Shown here: positions 17,923 to 27,042 of the stretch, in pieces
How positions within the stretch are numbered: position 1 is the stretch's first letter
How the letters are laid out: each line of letters begins with the position of its first letter
DNA from: Paenibacillus lycopersici
GTDB taxonomy: Bacteria; Bacillota; Bacilli; Paenibacillales; Paenibacillaceae
Reading direction: 5' to 3'
Length of the DNA: 64,000 nucleotides
Assembly (NCBI RefSeq): GCF_010119935.1
Contig: NZ_CP048209.1
Span: 6,162,001-6,226,000 of the forward strand
The notes under the pieces: model-generated
Told to the model about the DNA's origin: nothing
Databases searched by the model: none
What the model saw: only the letters and a program-made list of their open reading frames with translations
Translations under genes and position numbers: made by a program

Positions 17923-18699
17923 TCACAGCACGTACATCTGCCCGTCCCTCGGCCACTCCACTTCGCCGCGGAATACTTGCTTCGCCGCCGCGACGGACGC
18001 TTCGGTCCTGCTCGCGTACGCGTGGATCAGCAGCAGCTTGCCGACGCCGGCTGCCTCCGCGATCCGCGCCGCGTCGATCGCGCCCGCGTGCATGTACGCA
18101 TTGTCGTCCGGGTTCGCCGCGATCGGTCCGAGCGCCGCTTCGTGGATGAGCAGGTCGCTGCCCTTCACGTGCTCGCCGATCGGCGGGTAATACGCGGTAT
18201 CGCCGGTGAAGGAGAAGACTTTGGAAGTCTGTTTGTCCTCGAACCGGTAGCACAGCCCCTGCACGGGATGAATCGTCGGGCACGTACCGATGCGGAAATC
18301 CCCGTTCTCGTAACTATCGCCGGGCACGAGCGGGATAAGCGTCGGCACGTTCGCGGCATCGAAGTACCGCTCCGCATGCAGGAAGCTCATCGCGCGCGTC
18401 ACGATCAGCATCAGATCCTCCGCCGGGCCGACGATCTTCAGCTCCTGAAGAGGCTTGCCCTTCATCAAGAAGTAGTACAATAGCGACGGCAGCGACATGT
18501 AGTGATCGTGATGAAAATGCGTGAAGAACACATACTCCAGCTGCAGCGGATCGATGCCCCGGCCGCGCAGGTTCGAGATGACCGACCAGCCCGTATCGAC
18601 CAGATAGCGGTCATTGATCAGAAACGTAGGCGAATCGCCGCCGACCTCCGGGATCGCGCCCGATGTGCCTAGAATAGTAACGGTCGTCCGATTGTCCAT
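17923..18699 (-). CDS. MBL-fold metallo-hydrolase (RNase Z-like)
   Basis: 258 residues with the metallo-beta-lactamase signature THFHHDHYMSL (HxHxDH, binding two metal ions) and later metal ligands in FSFTGDTAYY and LLIHAYASRTE. It belongs to the RNase Z/phosphodiesterase branch rather than to beta-lactamases. AAGGAGGAG precedes the ATG. It lies 17 bp after another MBL-fold gene and inside a sugar-transport run, which suggests a role on a phosphate ester, lactone or cyclic phosphate of the imported sugar (inference); tRNA processing is unlikely in this context. Confidence 0.88.
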   Translation of the reverse strand: MDNRTTVTILGTSGAIPEVGGDSPTFLINDRYLVDTGWSVISNLRGRGIDPLQLEYVFFTHFHHDHYMSLPSLLYYFLMKGKPLQELKIVGPAEDLMLIVTRAMSFLHAERYFDAANVPTLIPLVPGDSYENGDFRIGTCPTIHPVQGLCYRFEDKQTSKVFSFTGDTAYYPPIGEHVKGSDLLIHEAALGPIAANPDDNAYMHAGAIDAARIAEAAGVGKLLLIHAYASRTEASVAAAKQVFRGEVEWPRDGQMYVL

Positions 18700-18716
18700 G
18701 GTTCGCTCCTCCTTCG

Positions 18717-19496
18717 TTAGATGGCTAACCGCATGCCGTCATGCGCGACCTTCACGTCGCCGGAATGGCCCTCCGAGACGATCTGCGTCAATTCGTCCGT
18801 CCGCAAATCCCACTCGTGATGAATGTGGGTGATCACCATGTTGGCGATGCCCTGCTCCTTCACGAACGCGTTCAGCTTCTCCGGATGGATATGGCCGAAC
18901 TCGTGAATGACCAGATCCGCATCCGGCAGCACGCGGACGATGTCGGCGGAAGACAGCACGTCGCCGCTCACGACGATCTTCTTGCCGTCGATATGCAGCA
19001 CCATCCCGTATGCGACGGGAGCGACCGCATTGCCGTGACGGTCGTCGATTTTGCGCCAGTTCTCGTTATTCAGATGCATCGTCTTGAAGAATTCGATCCG
19101 CAAGCCGTCCCGCTCGAACACGAACTCCTCGTCGTATTCATGCGCTTCCAGCTGGAACGGATAGACGTCCGGCGGAATGATGAACATCGACTGCAATTCG
19201 CCGACTTTGCGAATCGTGCTTGCGGGACCGTAGATCGGCAAATTATCCGGCTTATACGTCAGCTGCAGATCCTGGATCAGCATCGGCAGGCCGCCGGCGT
19301 GGTCGGGATGCCAGTGCGTCAGGAAGACGGCCTCGATGCTCTTGGGATCTTCGCCCATTTGCTTCAGGAGCATGCTGACCGGGCAGCCGCAGTCGATCAC
19401 GTACAAACGTCCGTTCTTCTTGATCGCCATGCTGCAGTGATGGCGGTTCGCCGTCGAAACGCCGGCGCTCGTTCCCAGGAATAATAGTTCTGTCAT
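18717..19496 (-). CDS. MBL-fold metallo-hydrolase
   Basis: 259 residues from the ATG at 19496 (AGGTGG just upstream; a longer frame reaches 19559 but overlaps the permease end). The signature is THWHPDHAGGL, followed by SGDVLSSADI and MVITHIHHEWD, which provide the remaining metal ligands. Divergent from its neighbour MBL protein (no obvious tandem duplication), so the two likely do different steps. It follows the LplC-type permease by 37 bp. Confidence 0.88.
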   Translation of the reverse strand: MTELLFLGTSAGVSTANRHHCSMAIKKNGRLYVIDCGCPVSMLLKQMGEDPKSIEAVFLTHWHPDHAGGLPMLIQDLQLTYKPDNLPIYGPASTIRKVGELQSMFIIPPDVYPFQLEAHEYDEEFVFERDGLRIEFFKTMHLNNENWRKIDDRHGNAVAPVAYGMVLHIDGKKIVVSGDVLSSADIVRVLPDADLVIHEFGHIHPEKLNAFVKEQGIANMVITHIHHEWDLRTDELTQIVSEGHSGDVKVAHDGMRLAI

Positions 19497-19533
19497 ATGC
19501 CACCTCATCCGATTGTTGTTTATTCGATGATCG

Positions 19534-20418
19534 TTATTCTTTGACGCTTCCGAGCACAATGCCGTGTACGAAATACTTTTGCAGGAACGGATATACGATC
19601 AGGATCGGCAGCGTCGCGACGAAGATTTGGGCCGCGCTGTTCGTCCGGTCGGAGACCAGCTTGAGCAGCTCCGCGTCCTTCGGCGTCAAGTACCGCATAT
19701 CCCGCTGGATCACGACGGTTTGCAGGAAGCTTTGCAGCGGATAATGCGAGGGCGAATTCATGTAGATCAGCCCGTCGAACCAGCTGTTCCAATGCGATAC
19801 CATGCTGAACAGCGTCAGCGTCGCCAGCGCGGGAACGGAAAGCGGCAGGAAGATTTTCCACAGCACGATGAACGGATTGGCGCCGTCGATCATGGCGGAT
19901 TCCTCCAGCTCCTTCGGCAGGCTGCGGAAGAAATTGAGCAGCAGCACCAAGTTGTAGACGGGCACTGCCCCCGGGATGACGAGCGCCCAGATCGAATCCA
20001 TCATGCCGGTCATCTTCACCGTCATGTACAGCGGGATCAGTCCGCCGCTGAACAGCATCGTCAGCACGAAGAACCAGACGTATCCCGTCCGCCAGCGGAA
20101 TTGGCGGATTTCCTTCGACAGCGGATACGCGGCCAGCACGGTCAGCAGCATATTGACGGACGTGCCCAGCAGCACCCGTTTGAGCGAGACGGCGAACGAA
20201 GAGAGAAACTCCTGTTTGCTGAGTACGTTCTCGTAGGATGCCAGCGTGAATTCGACCGGCCACAGCTTCACCCATCCGGCGGCGGCCGCCGAGGACGAGC
20301 TGAAGGAGATGGCCAGGATATGAATGAACGGCACGATGCACAGCAAGGAAAGCGCCGTAAGAAAGGCATAGTTAAAGGCGATAAATACTTTTCTGCTCCA
20401 TGACAATCGGTATACCAT
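19534..20418 (-). CDS. LplC-type carbohydrate ABC permease
   Basis: 294 residues, six membrane helices and the EAA loop LEESAMIDGANPFIVLWKIF. The LplC/YtcP branch of CUT1 permeases transports oligosaccharides derived from complex polysaccharides. AGAGGG precedes the ATG; it lies 25 bp after the LplB-type gene. Confidence 0.94.
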   Translation of the reverse strand: MVYRLSWSRKVFIAFNYAFLTALSLLCIVPFIHILAISFSSSSAAAAGWVKLWPVEFTLASYENVLSKQEFLSSFAVSLKRVLLGTSVNMLLTVLAAYPLSKEIRQFRWRTGYVWFFVLTMLFSGGLIPLYMTVKMTGMMDSIWALVIPGAVPVYNLVLLLNFFRSLPKELEESAMIDGANPFIVLWKIFLPLSVPALATLTLFSMVSHWNSWFDGLIYMNSPSHYPLQSFLQTVVIQRDMRYLTPKDAELLKLVSDRTNSAAQIFVATLPILIVYPFLQKYFVHGIVLGSVKE

Positions 20419-20443
20419 TGCCGCTACCCTCTCTCAGCCAAGG

Positions 20444-21343
20444 TTAAAATATTCGGTAGTTCGCAAACCGGTAGGCCATGCCGTACGAACACGAGATGAA
20501 GACGAAGGATACGACGGATTTGAACAGTCCGACGGCCGTCGCCACTCCGTATTGCGCTTGTTCCAGGCCGAGCCGGTAAACCAGCGTATCGATAATATCT
20601 CCGCTTTGATAGACCTGCGAGTTATACAGATTGAACACCTGATCGAAGCCCGCGTTCAGAATCTGCCCGAGGCTGAGCGTGGACAGCAGAATGACGATCG
20701 GCACGATGCCGGGCAGCGTCACGTTGAGTGTCTGCTTCCAGCGGCCCGCTCCGTCGATTTCGGCCGCCTCGTACAACGCCGGATTGATGCCGGTCAGCGC
20801 CGCCAAGTAGACGATCGTGCCGAAGCCGAATTCCTTCCACACGTCGGTCGATACCAGCACGAACGGAAACCACCGGTTGTCGCCGAGGAAGAAGATCGGC
20901 TTGATGCCGAGCGAACCCAGCACCTGATTAACCAAGCCTGACGAAGGGGACAAAATATCGAGCAATATGCCGCCGAGAATGATCCAGGACAAGAAATGCG
21001 GCAGATAGATCAGCGTTTGGAAGACGCGCTTGAACGCCATCTTGCGGATCTCGTTGAGCAGCAGCGCGGTGACGATCGGCGCGATCAAGCCGCAGACCAT
21101 CTTCATAAGGGCGATAAAGATCGTGTTATACAACACTCTGTACGTGTCCGGAAGCGAAATGACGAATTTGAAATTATCCAGCCCGACCCATTTGGAATGC
21201 AGCATGCCCCTGGCCGGGATATACTTTTCGAACGCGATGATCATCCCCGCCATCGGTCCGTAGCAAAAGATCAGCACGATGATAACGGCGGGCAGCAGCA
21301 TGAAATGGTAATACCATTCGCGCGCCCATCTCCTGAGAAACAC
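20444..21343 (-). CDS. LplB-type carbohydrate ABC permease
   Basis: 299 residues from a GTG start with GGGGGAG upstream. Six membrane helices beginning at YHFMLLPAVIIVLIFCYGPM and an EAA loop YEAAEIDGAGRWKQTLNVTL. It pairs with the LplC-type permease. The 94-bp gap to the binding-protein gene contains no clear terminator. Confidence 0.94.
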   Translation of the reverse strand: MFLRRWAREWYYHFMLLPAVIIVLIFCYGPMAGMIIAFEKYIPARGMLHSKWVGLDNFKFVISLPDTYRVLYNTIFIALMKMVCGLIAPIVTALLLNEIRKMAFKRVFQTLIYLPHFLSWIILGGILLDILSPSSGLVNQVLGSLGIKPIFFLGDNRWFPFVLVSTDVWKEFGFGTIVYLAALTGINPALYEAAEIDGAGRWKQTLNVTLPGIVPIVILLSTLSLGQILNAGFDQVFNLYNSQVYQSGDIIDTLVYRLGLEQAQYGVATAVGLFKSVVSFVFISCSYGMAYRFANYRIF

Positions 21344-21437
21344 ATGGACTCCCCCAGTAATGGAAGGCAGGGAAAATAAACCGAGTTATTTCCCCCCTCG
21401 CTTCCTATTCAATTGCAGCCGTCCAGCCTCGGCGGGC

Positions 21438-23204
21438 TTATTGGGCCTGCTTGGCGTACCAGTCGTTGACTTCCTGCGTCATCCGGTCGCCGCCGAGCGA
21501 ATTCCATTCCGTGACGAACTTATCGAAATCGTCGACCGGCGCTTTGCCCGTAATGATCTTCGTATACAGCTCCTGTTCCTTCTGGTCGAGAACCGACTTC
21601 TTCGCTACCATCGTCGGCGTCGGCGCTCCCGTGAACGAGTCGAACCAGAAGCGGTTGCTCGTCAAATACTGATTCATGATGTCGAGCGAACCGTGCGGCT
21701 TGGCGACCATCCAGCTGCTCCAATTGCCGGTGTTGCCGCCCAAGTACGCTTCCACGTCCTTGTAGTACGCCGAGCCGACGACGCTGTCCTTCACGAGCGA
21801 AGGATCCTTCGCCTCGACCGCCTTCGGCAGCTGGCCGCCCGCTCTGGCCTGGGCATCCTGGGACATGACGATGATCGGATTGAGCTTCCAGTACGTGTCG
21901 CTCGTTTTCCCTTTGTGGAATTTGTCCGTTTCCGGCGTCGGGAACGCGTTGTCGACTTCGATGAATTTATTCAGCAGCTTGATGGCGGCTTCCGGATTCT
22001 TGCTCTCCTTGGAGACGACGTAGTAACCGTCGACGCCCGTACCGACGACGATGTTCCCCGAGTTCATGCCGATCTGCGTCATGGCCGGCTGGTCGTCCGC
22101 CGAAGGAAGCGGATAAACTTCCCAATCCTGCGTCACTTTATTGTCCTTCACGACGGCGCTGGGCAGCGGCCAGCTCGTCGTCCAGAATTGACCGAACGCC
22201 ATGCCGGCTTTGTTGTTGGCGACCAACTCGTTTTCTTTCGTATGGTCCTTCGTGAAGAACTCCGGATCGATCTGGCCGGATTTGTACATATTTTGAAGCG
22301 TTTGAAGCGCCGTCTTCATCTCGGGCTGAACGCTGCCGTACACGAGCTTGCCGGAAGCGTCCTTCACCCATGCGCCCGGATAGGCGTGGTAGCCGTTGAA
22401 AATGCCTTCGAAGCTGAACGCTTGGTTGTAAATTTCTTTTTGGGCGATGAGGCCGAACGAATCGTTCTTGCCGTTGCCGTCCGGATCGTCCTTCGTGAAC
22501 GCTTCGGAAATCGCGAGCAGGTCCTGCATCGTCTTCGGCTCCGGCAGGTTCAGCTTCGTCAGCCAGTCTTTGCGGATGAACAGGAACTGCGCCGAGTTGT
22601 ACGGGCTGTCCGTCACCGGAATCGCCATCAGCTTGCCGTCGAACTTGGCCGTGTTCATCTCCGCCCCGCCGTCCGCCGTCATGAACGCTTTCGTATTGTC
22701 CGAAGCGTACTTGTCGTAGACGTCCGTCAAATCGTAAACCAGGTCGTTGTCGACGAGCTGCTGCAGCTGCGTCCGGTTGACTTTCATCAGATCCGGCAGG
22801 TCGCCCGAAGCGATCGTCAGGTTCACCTTGTCGTCATACTGCTTGGAATCGACCATCCATTTGTTCTTGATCTGGATGCCGAGCTCGTCGGCATAGGCGT
22901 CGTACACGCTGTTCTTGTCGTAGCTCTGGCCGTCGTCGAACTTCAGGTTCGGGTCGGATTGCCCGACGATCGTGAAGTCGATCGGCGTCTCGTATTTGCC
23001 CGTATTGACCGCCGGCGCCGAATCGGACGCGTTCGCCGCATCGGCCGCATTTCCCGAAGCCGCCGCGTTATTCGCCGCTTTGCCGTTTGCCGGCTGGTTC
23101 CCCGTGTCGTTCGCATTGTCCGAGTCGGACTTGGAGCATGCCGACAAGACCAGCGCGCTTGCCATGCAGAAGATGGCCAGCTTGTTCATGTGCTTGCTTC
23201 TCAT
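21438..23204 (-). CDS. Extracellular solute-binding lipoprotein (LplA/LipO-like)
   Basis: 588 residues from the ATG at 23204 (GAGGGGG upstream). The lipoprotein signal ends at VLSAC, followed by an Asn/Ala/Asp-rich spacer and a large solute-binding fold (NSVYDAYADELGIQIKNKWM; DLPDLMKVNRTQLQQLVDN). The large size is typical of binding proteins that partner LplB/LplC permeases. It is the first gene of the seven-gene locus and is preceded by a good promoter and operator-like sites shared with the divergent DeoR gene. Confidence 0.93.
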   Translation of the reverse strand: MRSKHMNKLAIFCMASALVLSACSKSDSDNANDTGNQPANGKAANNAAASGNAADAANASDSAPAVNTGKYETPIDFTIVGQSDPNLKFDDGQSYDKNSVYDAYADELGIQIKNKWMVDSKQYDDKVNLTIASGDLPDLMKVNRTQLQQLVDNDLVYDLTDVYDKYASDNTKAFMTADGGAEMNTAKFDGKLMAIPVTDSPYNSAQFLFIRKDWLTKLNLPEPKTMQDLLAISEAFTKDDPDGNGKNDSFGLIAQKEIYNQAFSFEGIFNGYHAYPGAWVKDASGKLVYGSVQPEMKTALQTLQNMYKSGQIDPEFFTKDHTKENELVANNKAGMAFGQFWTTSWPLPSAVVKDNKVTQDWEVYPLPSADDQPAMTQIGMNSGNIVVGTGVDGYYVVSKESKNPEAAIKLLNKFIEVDNAFPTPETDKFHKGKTSDTYWKLNPIIVMSQDAQARAGGQLPKAVEAKDPSLVKDSVVGSAYYKDVEAYLGGNTGNWSSWMVAKPHGSLDIMNQYLTSNRFWFDSFTGAPTPTMVAKKSVLDQKEQELYTKIITGKAPVDDFDKFVTEWNSLGGDRMTQEVNDWYAKQAQ

Positions 23205-23374
23205 TCGTACTTCCCCCTCAAAGGCTATTGAATGCATAATGGCTGAGACATTAACGCAAAGCTGCAAACCGAAACCAACGAAACGCCGCAACAAGAAACA
23301 AATCGATCAAATGAACGCCGCAAGCCTCCCCTTTCTTGATTAAAGCCGATATCGAATGTGCTGCTTCCTTCACT

Positions 23375-23403
23375 AGAATAGTCACTCCACGCGCAAGTGT
23401 CAA
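23375..23403 (-). promoter_or_regulatory. SigA-type promoter of the second sugar locus
   Basis: On the minus strand TTGACA (23403-23398) and TATTCT (23380-23375) are 17 nt apart. This predicts a transcript start near 23368 and a leader of about 160 nt before the binding-protein gene. An operator-like repeat abuts the -35. Confidence 0.7.
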
Positions 23404-23617
23404 TCGTTTTCGATCAAAAATATGATCATTAACAATCACTTAACGTTATATATGATCTTACCGAATCGAAATTGTTAGATTTTGGATGTAAACCATGTTC
23501 GAAACCAATCGTAATTGCGAAAATTATCGTTTTCGATCATTTTCCTTGCTTTCGATGATCAAACTGCTATATTAATAGGGAAGGGATACAAAAATGTTTG
23601 TAAACGATCAAAATCGA
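23403..23617. promoter_or_regulatory. Cluster of operator-like TTTTCGATCA repeats between divergent genes
   Basis: ATCGTTTTCGATCA occurs at 23403-23416 and 23526-23539. A related TTTCGATGATCAAA is at 23550-23563, between the -35 and -10 of the DeoR promoter, and the inverse form CGATCAAAATCGA at 23605-23617, downstream of it. DeoR-family repressors typically bind several such sites and loop the DNA, so these are probably the DeoR operators controlling both its own gene and the sugar locus. Confidence 0.6.
23546..23573 (+). promoter_or_regulatory. Promoter of the DeoR-family gene
   Basis: TTGCTT (23546-23551) and TATATT (23568-23573) with a 16-nt spacer that contains an operator-like repeat. 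Confidence 0.5.
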
Positions 23618-23648
23618 AGAACCACAATCTGCAAAGGGCGGTACCTAT

Positions 23649-24419
23649 ATGAAAAAGAGACATCTCGACATCATCGACATCGTGAAACGGAAGCCCTACG
23701 TCACTATCGAGGAGCTGTGTCAGGAGCTGCATGTCTCTCCCGCAACGATGCGGCGCGATTTGACTCTGCTTGAAGAGGCGGGCGAGCTGCTGCGCATTAA
23801 CGGCGGGGCGATGTACAAGCAGCAGCCGGAGAGCGGCGAAGCCGATGGCCGCAAGCAGGTCGATCCGTATCTAGACGAGAAGCTCCGCATCGCGAAAGCG
23901 GCCGCCGCGCTAGTGAAAGAAGGCGATACGATCTTCATGGACGCGGGGTCGACCAATCAGCATCTCGGCGACTGCCTGGCGGAGAAATCCAATATCACCA
24001 TCATTACGAACAGCCTCGAAATCGCGTACCGGCTCAATCCGATCAAGGACAAGCAGAATTTATCCGTCATCATATGCGGCGGCGCGCTGGGCGAAGCGAA
24101 TCCCGACAGCATCGTCGGTCCGGTTGCGGAGAAAATGATCTCCATGTTCCGCGCAAACATTTGCTTCATCGGCACCTCGGCCTTCGATATCAAGCAAGGC
24201 ATTACCGACGTCTATCTCGCGTCGGCCCGCATCAAGGAGAATATGATCGAGAACGCCAACAAGGTGTATCTCGTGACGGACCGCAGCAAATTCGGGCTGA
24301 TCAACACCGCCTTCGTCTGCCCGGTCGACAAGATCGACCATATCATTACCGATCGGGACGCGCCGGCGGAGGATATCGGCTACTTGCAGGGCAGAGGCAT
24401 CGCGGTGACGCTCGTGTAG
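23649..24419 (+). CDS. DeoR-family transcriptional repressor
   Basis: 256 residues. N-terminal winged helix (YVTIEELCQELHVSPATMRR, DLTLLEEAGELLRINGGA) and the DeoRC sensor domain with the phosphosugar-binding motifs FMDAGSTNQHLGDCL and ITNSLEIAY, then GTSAFDIKQGITD. DeoR repressors respond to a phosphorylated sugar intermediate. Divergent orientation to the binding-protein gene and the shared repeats point to control of the second sugar locus. AAGGGCGG precedes the ATG. Confidence 0.93.
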   Translation: MKKRHLDIIDIVKRKPYVTIEELCQELHVSPATMRRDLTLLEEAGELLRINGGAMYKQQPESGEADGRKQVDPYLDEKLRIAKAAAALVKEGDTIFMDAGSTNQHLGDCLAEKSNITIITNSLEIAYRLNPIKDKQNLSVIICGGALGEANPDSIVGPVAEKMISMFRANICFIGTSAFDIKQGITDVYLASARIKENMIENANKVYLVTDRSKFGLINTAFVCPVDKIDHIITDRDAPAEDIGYLQGRGIAVTLV

Positions 24420-24429
24420 ATCGGGTTTT

Positions 24430-24475
24430 CGCGAGATTTCACGGGATTTCACGGGATTTCGCGGGATTTTCGTGA
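24430..24475. repeat. Short GGGATTTC(A/G)C tandem repeat
   Basis: About four copies of a 10-11-bp unit directly after the DeoR gene; no coding or termination role evident. Confidence 0.6.
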
Positions 24476-24521
24476 AGACCGCGATGAGGGAGGAACGAGC
24501 ATTATAACCGCATCCGCATGC

Positions 24522-24580
24522 AAAAAAAGGAGCTGTCCGCAGCGGCCGCGAACACGGCCGTTACGGGCAACTCCTTTGTT
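24522..24580. terminator. Bidirectional terminator between DeoR and the acetyltransferase gene
   Basis: A long hairpin: AAAGGAGCTGTCCG pairs with CGGGCAACTCCTTT (one G-T and one mismatch-tolerant step), with inner CGGCCG arms. A-run on the left and T-rich sequence on the right, so it can end transcription of both convergent genes. Confidence 0.75.
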
Positions 24581-24631
24581 ACTTTGTCGATAAAGGTTGC
24601 GCCTGCATATTGTCGCCTGATCGCGCAATCC

Positions 24632-25819
24632 CTAGAAGAAATCCGTTAAGAACGTCGTCCGCCGCGGAATCGCCGCCTCCAGGCGGTCGACCAGGTCCGC
24701 CGCGCCCCGGAGACGCCCGATACGGGCGAGAAAGGCGGGCCGTTGATAGCCGAGGAGAAGCGCGGCCAGCGTTTGAATCGTGCAGCTCAGCAGCTCGCTC
24801 TCCGCAGGCATTTCGCCCTCCGGCAGCTTCGCCGCTTCCGCGCTCGTCCCGCCGTCCGCGAACGTCACGCGGAACATGCCCTGATTCCACTCCGCCTGCT
24901 CATCGGCAATGCGCAGGTAGAGCGGTTCGGCATCCGGACGGGCCGCGTACGGGATCTGCGTCAGGAATGCCTCCGCATCCACGATGCGCGCCATGAAGTA
25001 CGGCGTCCGCTCCTGCTTGAACCGCGGATCGGCCGTCAGGAACGGCAGCTGGTCGTCCACGGGCGCTTTCAGCTCCGCCTTCGCGATCATCGAATCGTGA
25101 TTGCCGATGAAATTCCACAGGCCGCGCCGCGCTTCCTCGTCCAGGAACACCATCTCGTGAATCGTCGCCGTCCGGTTCCGCACCAGATAGAACACGTACC
25201 CGCGCGCTTCGCCCTGCGGGTTCTCGTAGACGGCAATCATCCCTTTCTTGCCGAAATGCGTATCGCGCCATCGCGCTTCATCCCGTTCCAGCATGCCGTT
25301 ATACTGCCGCGCATAGGCTTCGTAGAGCGGATTCAGCAGCTTCGCGTCCTTGGCCTTGCGCACGATGCGGCTGCCGGGGACCGCTTCGAACTTGGGCAGC
25401 TGCTCGACGGGGATTTCATAGTGAAGATGATCGACGTACGTTTCCCAGCCGTACTTGCGGTAGAACGCGAATTTGAACGGCGCCAGGAACGACAGCGTCT
25501 GCCCGTTGTCCCGCATCGTCTTCAACGATTGAACGAGCAGCTGGCCCACCATGCCGCCGCGGCGGTGTTCCGGCCAAGTCGCGACGCCGGCGATCCCGCC
25601 CATCCCGATACGGCGTCCGTTCACCCAGACATGGAAAGGAAGGAGCTCGAGCTTGGCGGCCAGCCGACCCTCCGCGAAATAACCCCAGGTTTGATTCGGA
25701 TCCGCCTTGGCGGCCCGTTCTTCCCGCTCTGCCGCGGAGACCTCGTATTGAAAGGCAAATTCCGACAGCTCGTAGCCGTCCGGCAGCTCTTCCCGGCGCA
25801 GCACGCGTATTTCATTCAT
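24632..25819 (-). CDS. Eis-like GNAT acetyltransferase
   Basis: 395 residues, the normal size of the Eis group: an N-terminal GNAT domain (GMGGIAGVATWPEHRRGGMV, GQLLVQSLKTMRDNGQTLSF, KYGWE), a second GNAT-like domain, and a C-terminal SCP2-like domain (VTFADGGTSAEAAKL; CTIQTLAALLLGYQRP). Eis of mycobacteria acetylates aminoglycosides at several positions; Bacillota homologues are mostly uncharacterised. GAGG precedes the ATG; it follows the glycosidase gene by only 9 bp and is probably cotranscribed with it. Confidence 0.87.
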   Translation of the reverse strand: MNEIRVLRREELPDGYELSEFAFQYEVSAAEREERAAKADPNQTWGYFAEGRLAAKLELLPFHVWVNGRRIGMGGIAGVATWPEHRRGGMVGQLLVQSLKTMRDNGQTLSFLAPFKFAFYRKYGWETYVDHLHYEIPVEQLPKFEAVPGSRIVRKAKDAKLLNPLYEAYARQYNGMLERDEARWRDTHFGKKGMIAVYENPQGEARGYVFYLVRNRTATIHEMVFLDEEARRGLWNFIGNHDSMIAKAELKAPVDDQLPFLTADPRFKQERTPYFMARIVDAEAFLTQIPYAARPDAEPLYLRIADEQAEWNQGMFRVTFADGGTSAEAAKLPEGEMPAESELLSCTIQTLAALLLGYQRPAFLARIGRLRGAADLVDRLEAAIPRRTTFLTDFF

Positions 25820-25828
25820 GCGAAAGCC

Positions 25829-26866
25829 TCATTTCGTCTTGGATTGGTTATCCGCTGCCAGCGGCTTCGATGTCGCCACGGTTATGCAGCGGAATTCGTT
25901 ACCGAAATTGCATGTCGGGTCGCCATCGCGGTGCGGCCTGCATGCGCAATAATAGTGGTACAGCACGCCGTCGTGCATGATGACGGACGGCTTATGGGCA
26001 TGGATGGCGTCAAGCTCGCCTTCTTCGCCGGAGCGGATGATCGGCTCTTCGACCTTCCTCCAATCCTTCAGGTTATCGGAGAACGCGATGCCTTCCTGCG
26101 CATGGCTGCCGTCGAAGCCGAAGAAATACATGATCCAGCGGTCCCCGTCCTTCACGACGTACGGGTCGCTCACGAACCGCGAATCCCAGCGGTCCTCCGA
26201 CACCCGGAGAATCGGATTCGCTTCGGCGCGCACCCAATCCGTCATGTTGTCCGACACGGCGTAACCGGTCTGCTCGATCCAGTAATCGTGCTCATCCGGC
26301 CGATTCTTCGCATTATAAAATAAATAGAACTTCCCTTCGTGCTCGATCAGGCTCTCCTTATACAAGCCGCCGCGTTCCCATTCGGCGCCCTCCTCCGGCG
26401 TGAGGATCGGCTCCGGCAGGCGATGCCACTCGAGCAAGCTCTCGTCCTCCGACCAAGCGAGCCCGATCCGTCCCGGTCCGGCTTCGTAGCCGTCCTCCGG
26501 GTACGTATGGTAGACGAGCCAGTAGCGGCCGTTCCACTTCTTCAGCTTCGCCGGCCCTTCGAGCTCGTTCTCGCGCAGCAGCCAGCAGCCCGCCGTGTTG
26601 CGGCTGTCCCACCCGCTGCCCTCGCCGCGCTTCAGAATGACGCCGTAAGGCGACCAGTCGAGCAAATTGTCGCTGACCGCCAGCGCCGTCTGATAACCGA
26701 TGCCGTTGAAGCCGACATGCAGCATGAAGAAACGATCCCCGTGCCGGAACACGAACGGGACGTCCACTGCCAGCTCGTCGTATGCGCCCGGCTGTCCCGA
26801 GCCTGCCAGCACCGGCCGGCCCAGCTTATATGGCGTTAAGTATCGGTCTATTCCCTGTGCAATCAT
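25829..26866 (-). CDS. Five-bladed beta-propeller glycosidase (GH43/GH130-like)
   Basis: 345 residues from the ATG at 26866 (GGGAGGT upstream); the open frame continues upstream but overlaps the pantothenate-kinase gene in a non-protein-like sequence. Repeated blades: AVDVPFVFRHGDRFFMLHVG, LAWSEDESLLEWHRLPEPIL, ESLIEHEGKFYLFYNAKNRP, SDPYVVKDGDRWIMYFFGFD, KPSVIMHDGVLYHYYCACRP. Several Asp/Glu at blade ends could be catalytic. No signal peptide, so it works in the cytosol. Between GH43 and GH130 I cannot choose with certainty. Confidence 0.8.
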   Translation of the reverse strand: MIAQGIDRYLTPYKLGRPVLAGSGQPGAYDELAVDVPFVFRHGDRFFMLHVGFNGIGYQTALAVSDNLLDWSPYGVILKRGEGSGWDSRNTAGCWLLRENELEGPAKLKKWNGRYWLVYHTYPEDGYEAGPGRIGLAWSEDESLLEWHRLPEPILTPEEGAEWERGGLYKESLIEHEGKFYLFYNAKNRPDEHDYWIEQTGYAVSDNMTDWVRAEANPILRVSEDRWDSRFVSDPYVVKDGDRWIMYFFGFDGSHAQEGIAFSDNLKDWRKVEEPIIRSGEEGELDAIHAHKPSVIMHDGVLYHYYCACRPHRDGDPTCNFGNEFRCITVATSKPLAADNQSKTK

Positions 26867-27042
26867 ATGAACCTCCCACATTGGTCGATAGCAGTACCGG
26901 GCCGCCGGCTCCCCTTTGCCGGTGATGATGCGTCTTGCGCTGCCGCGGCCAGCGGCGTCCTCTGTACGAAATTCGGCGTCTGCGCCGCTATCCCTGCCGC
27001 TCTGCAATGGAAACGCCGGGCGGAAATCGGCTCCAGCGCCTT

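Noticed and set aside
5093..23204. Dedicated ATPase subunit for either ABC transporter
   Set aside because: No Walker A/ABC-signature gene is present between the loci; a shared MsmX-type ATPase elsewhere is the usual solution in this group.
21360..23231. 623-codon open frame opposite the solute-binding protein gene
   Set aside because: Arg/Val/His-rich antisense shadow typical of GC-rich genes; the minus-strand gene has signal peptide, domains and start signals.
24430..24475. Regulatory hairpin in the GGGATTTC repeats
   Set aside because: Only direct repeats are present, with no self-complementarity; treated as simple slippage.
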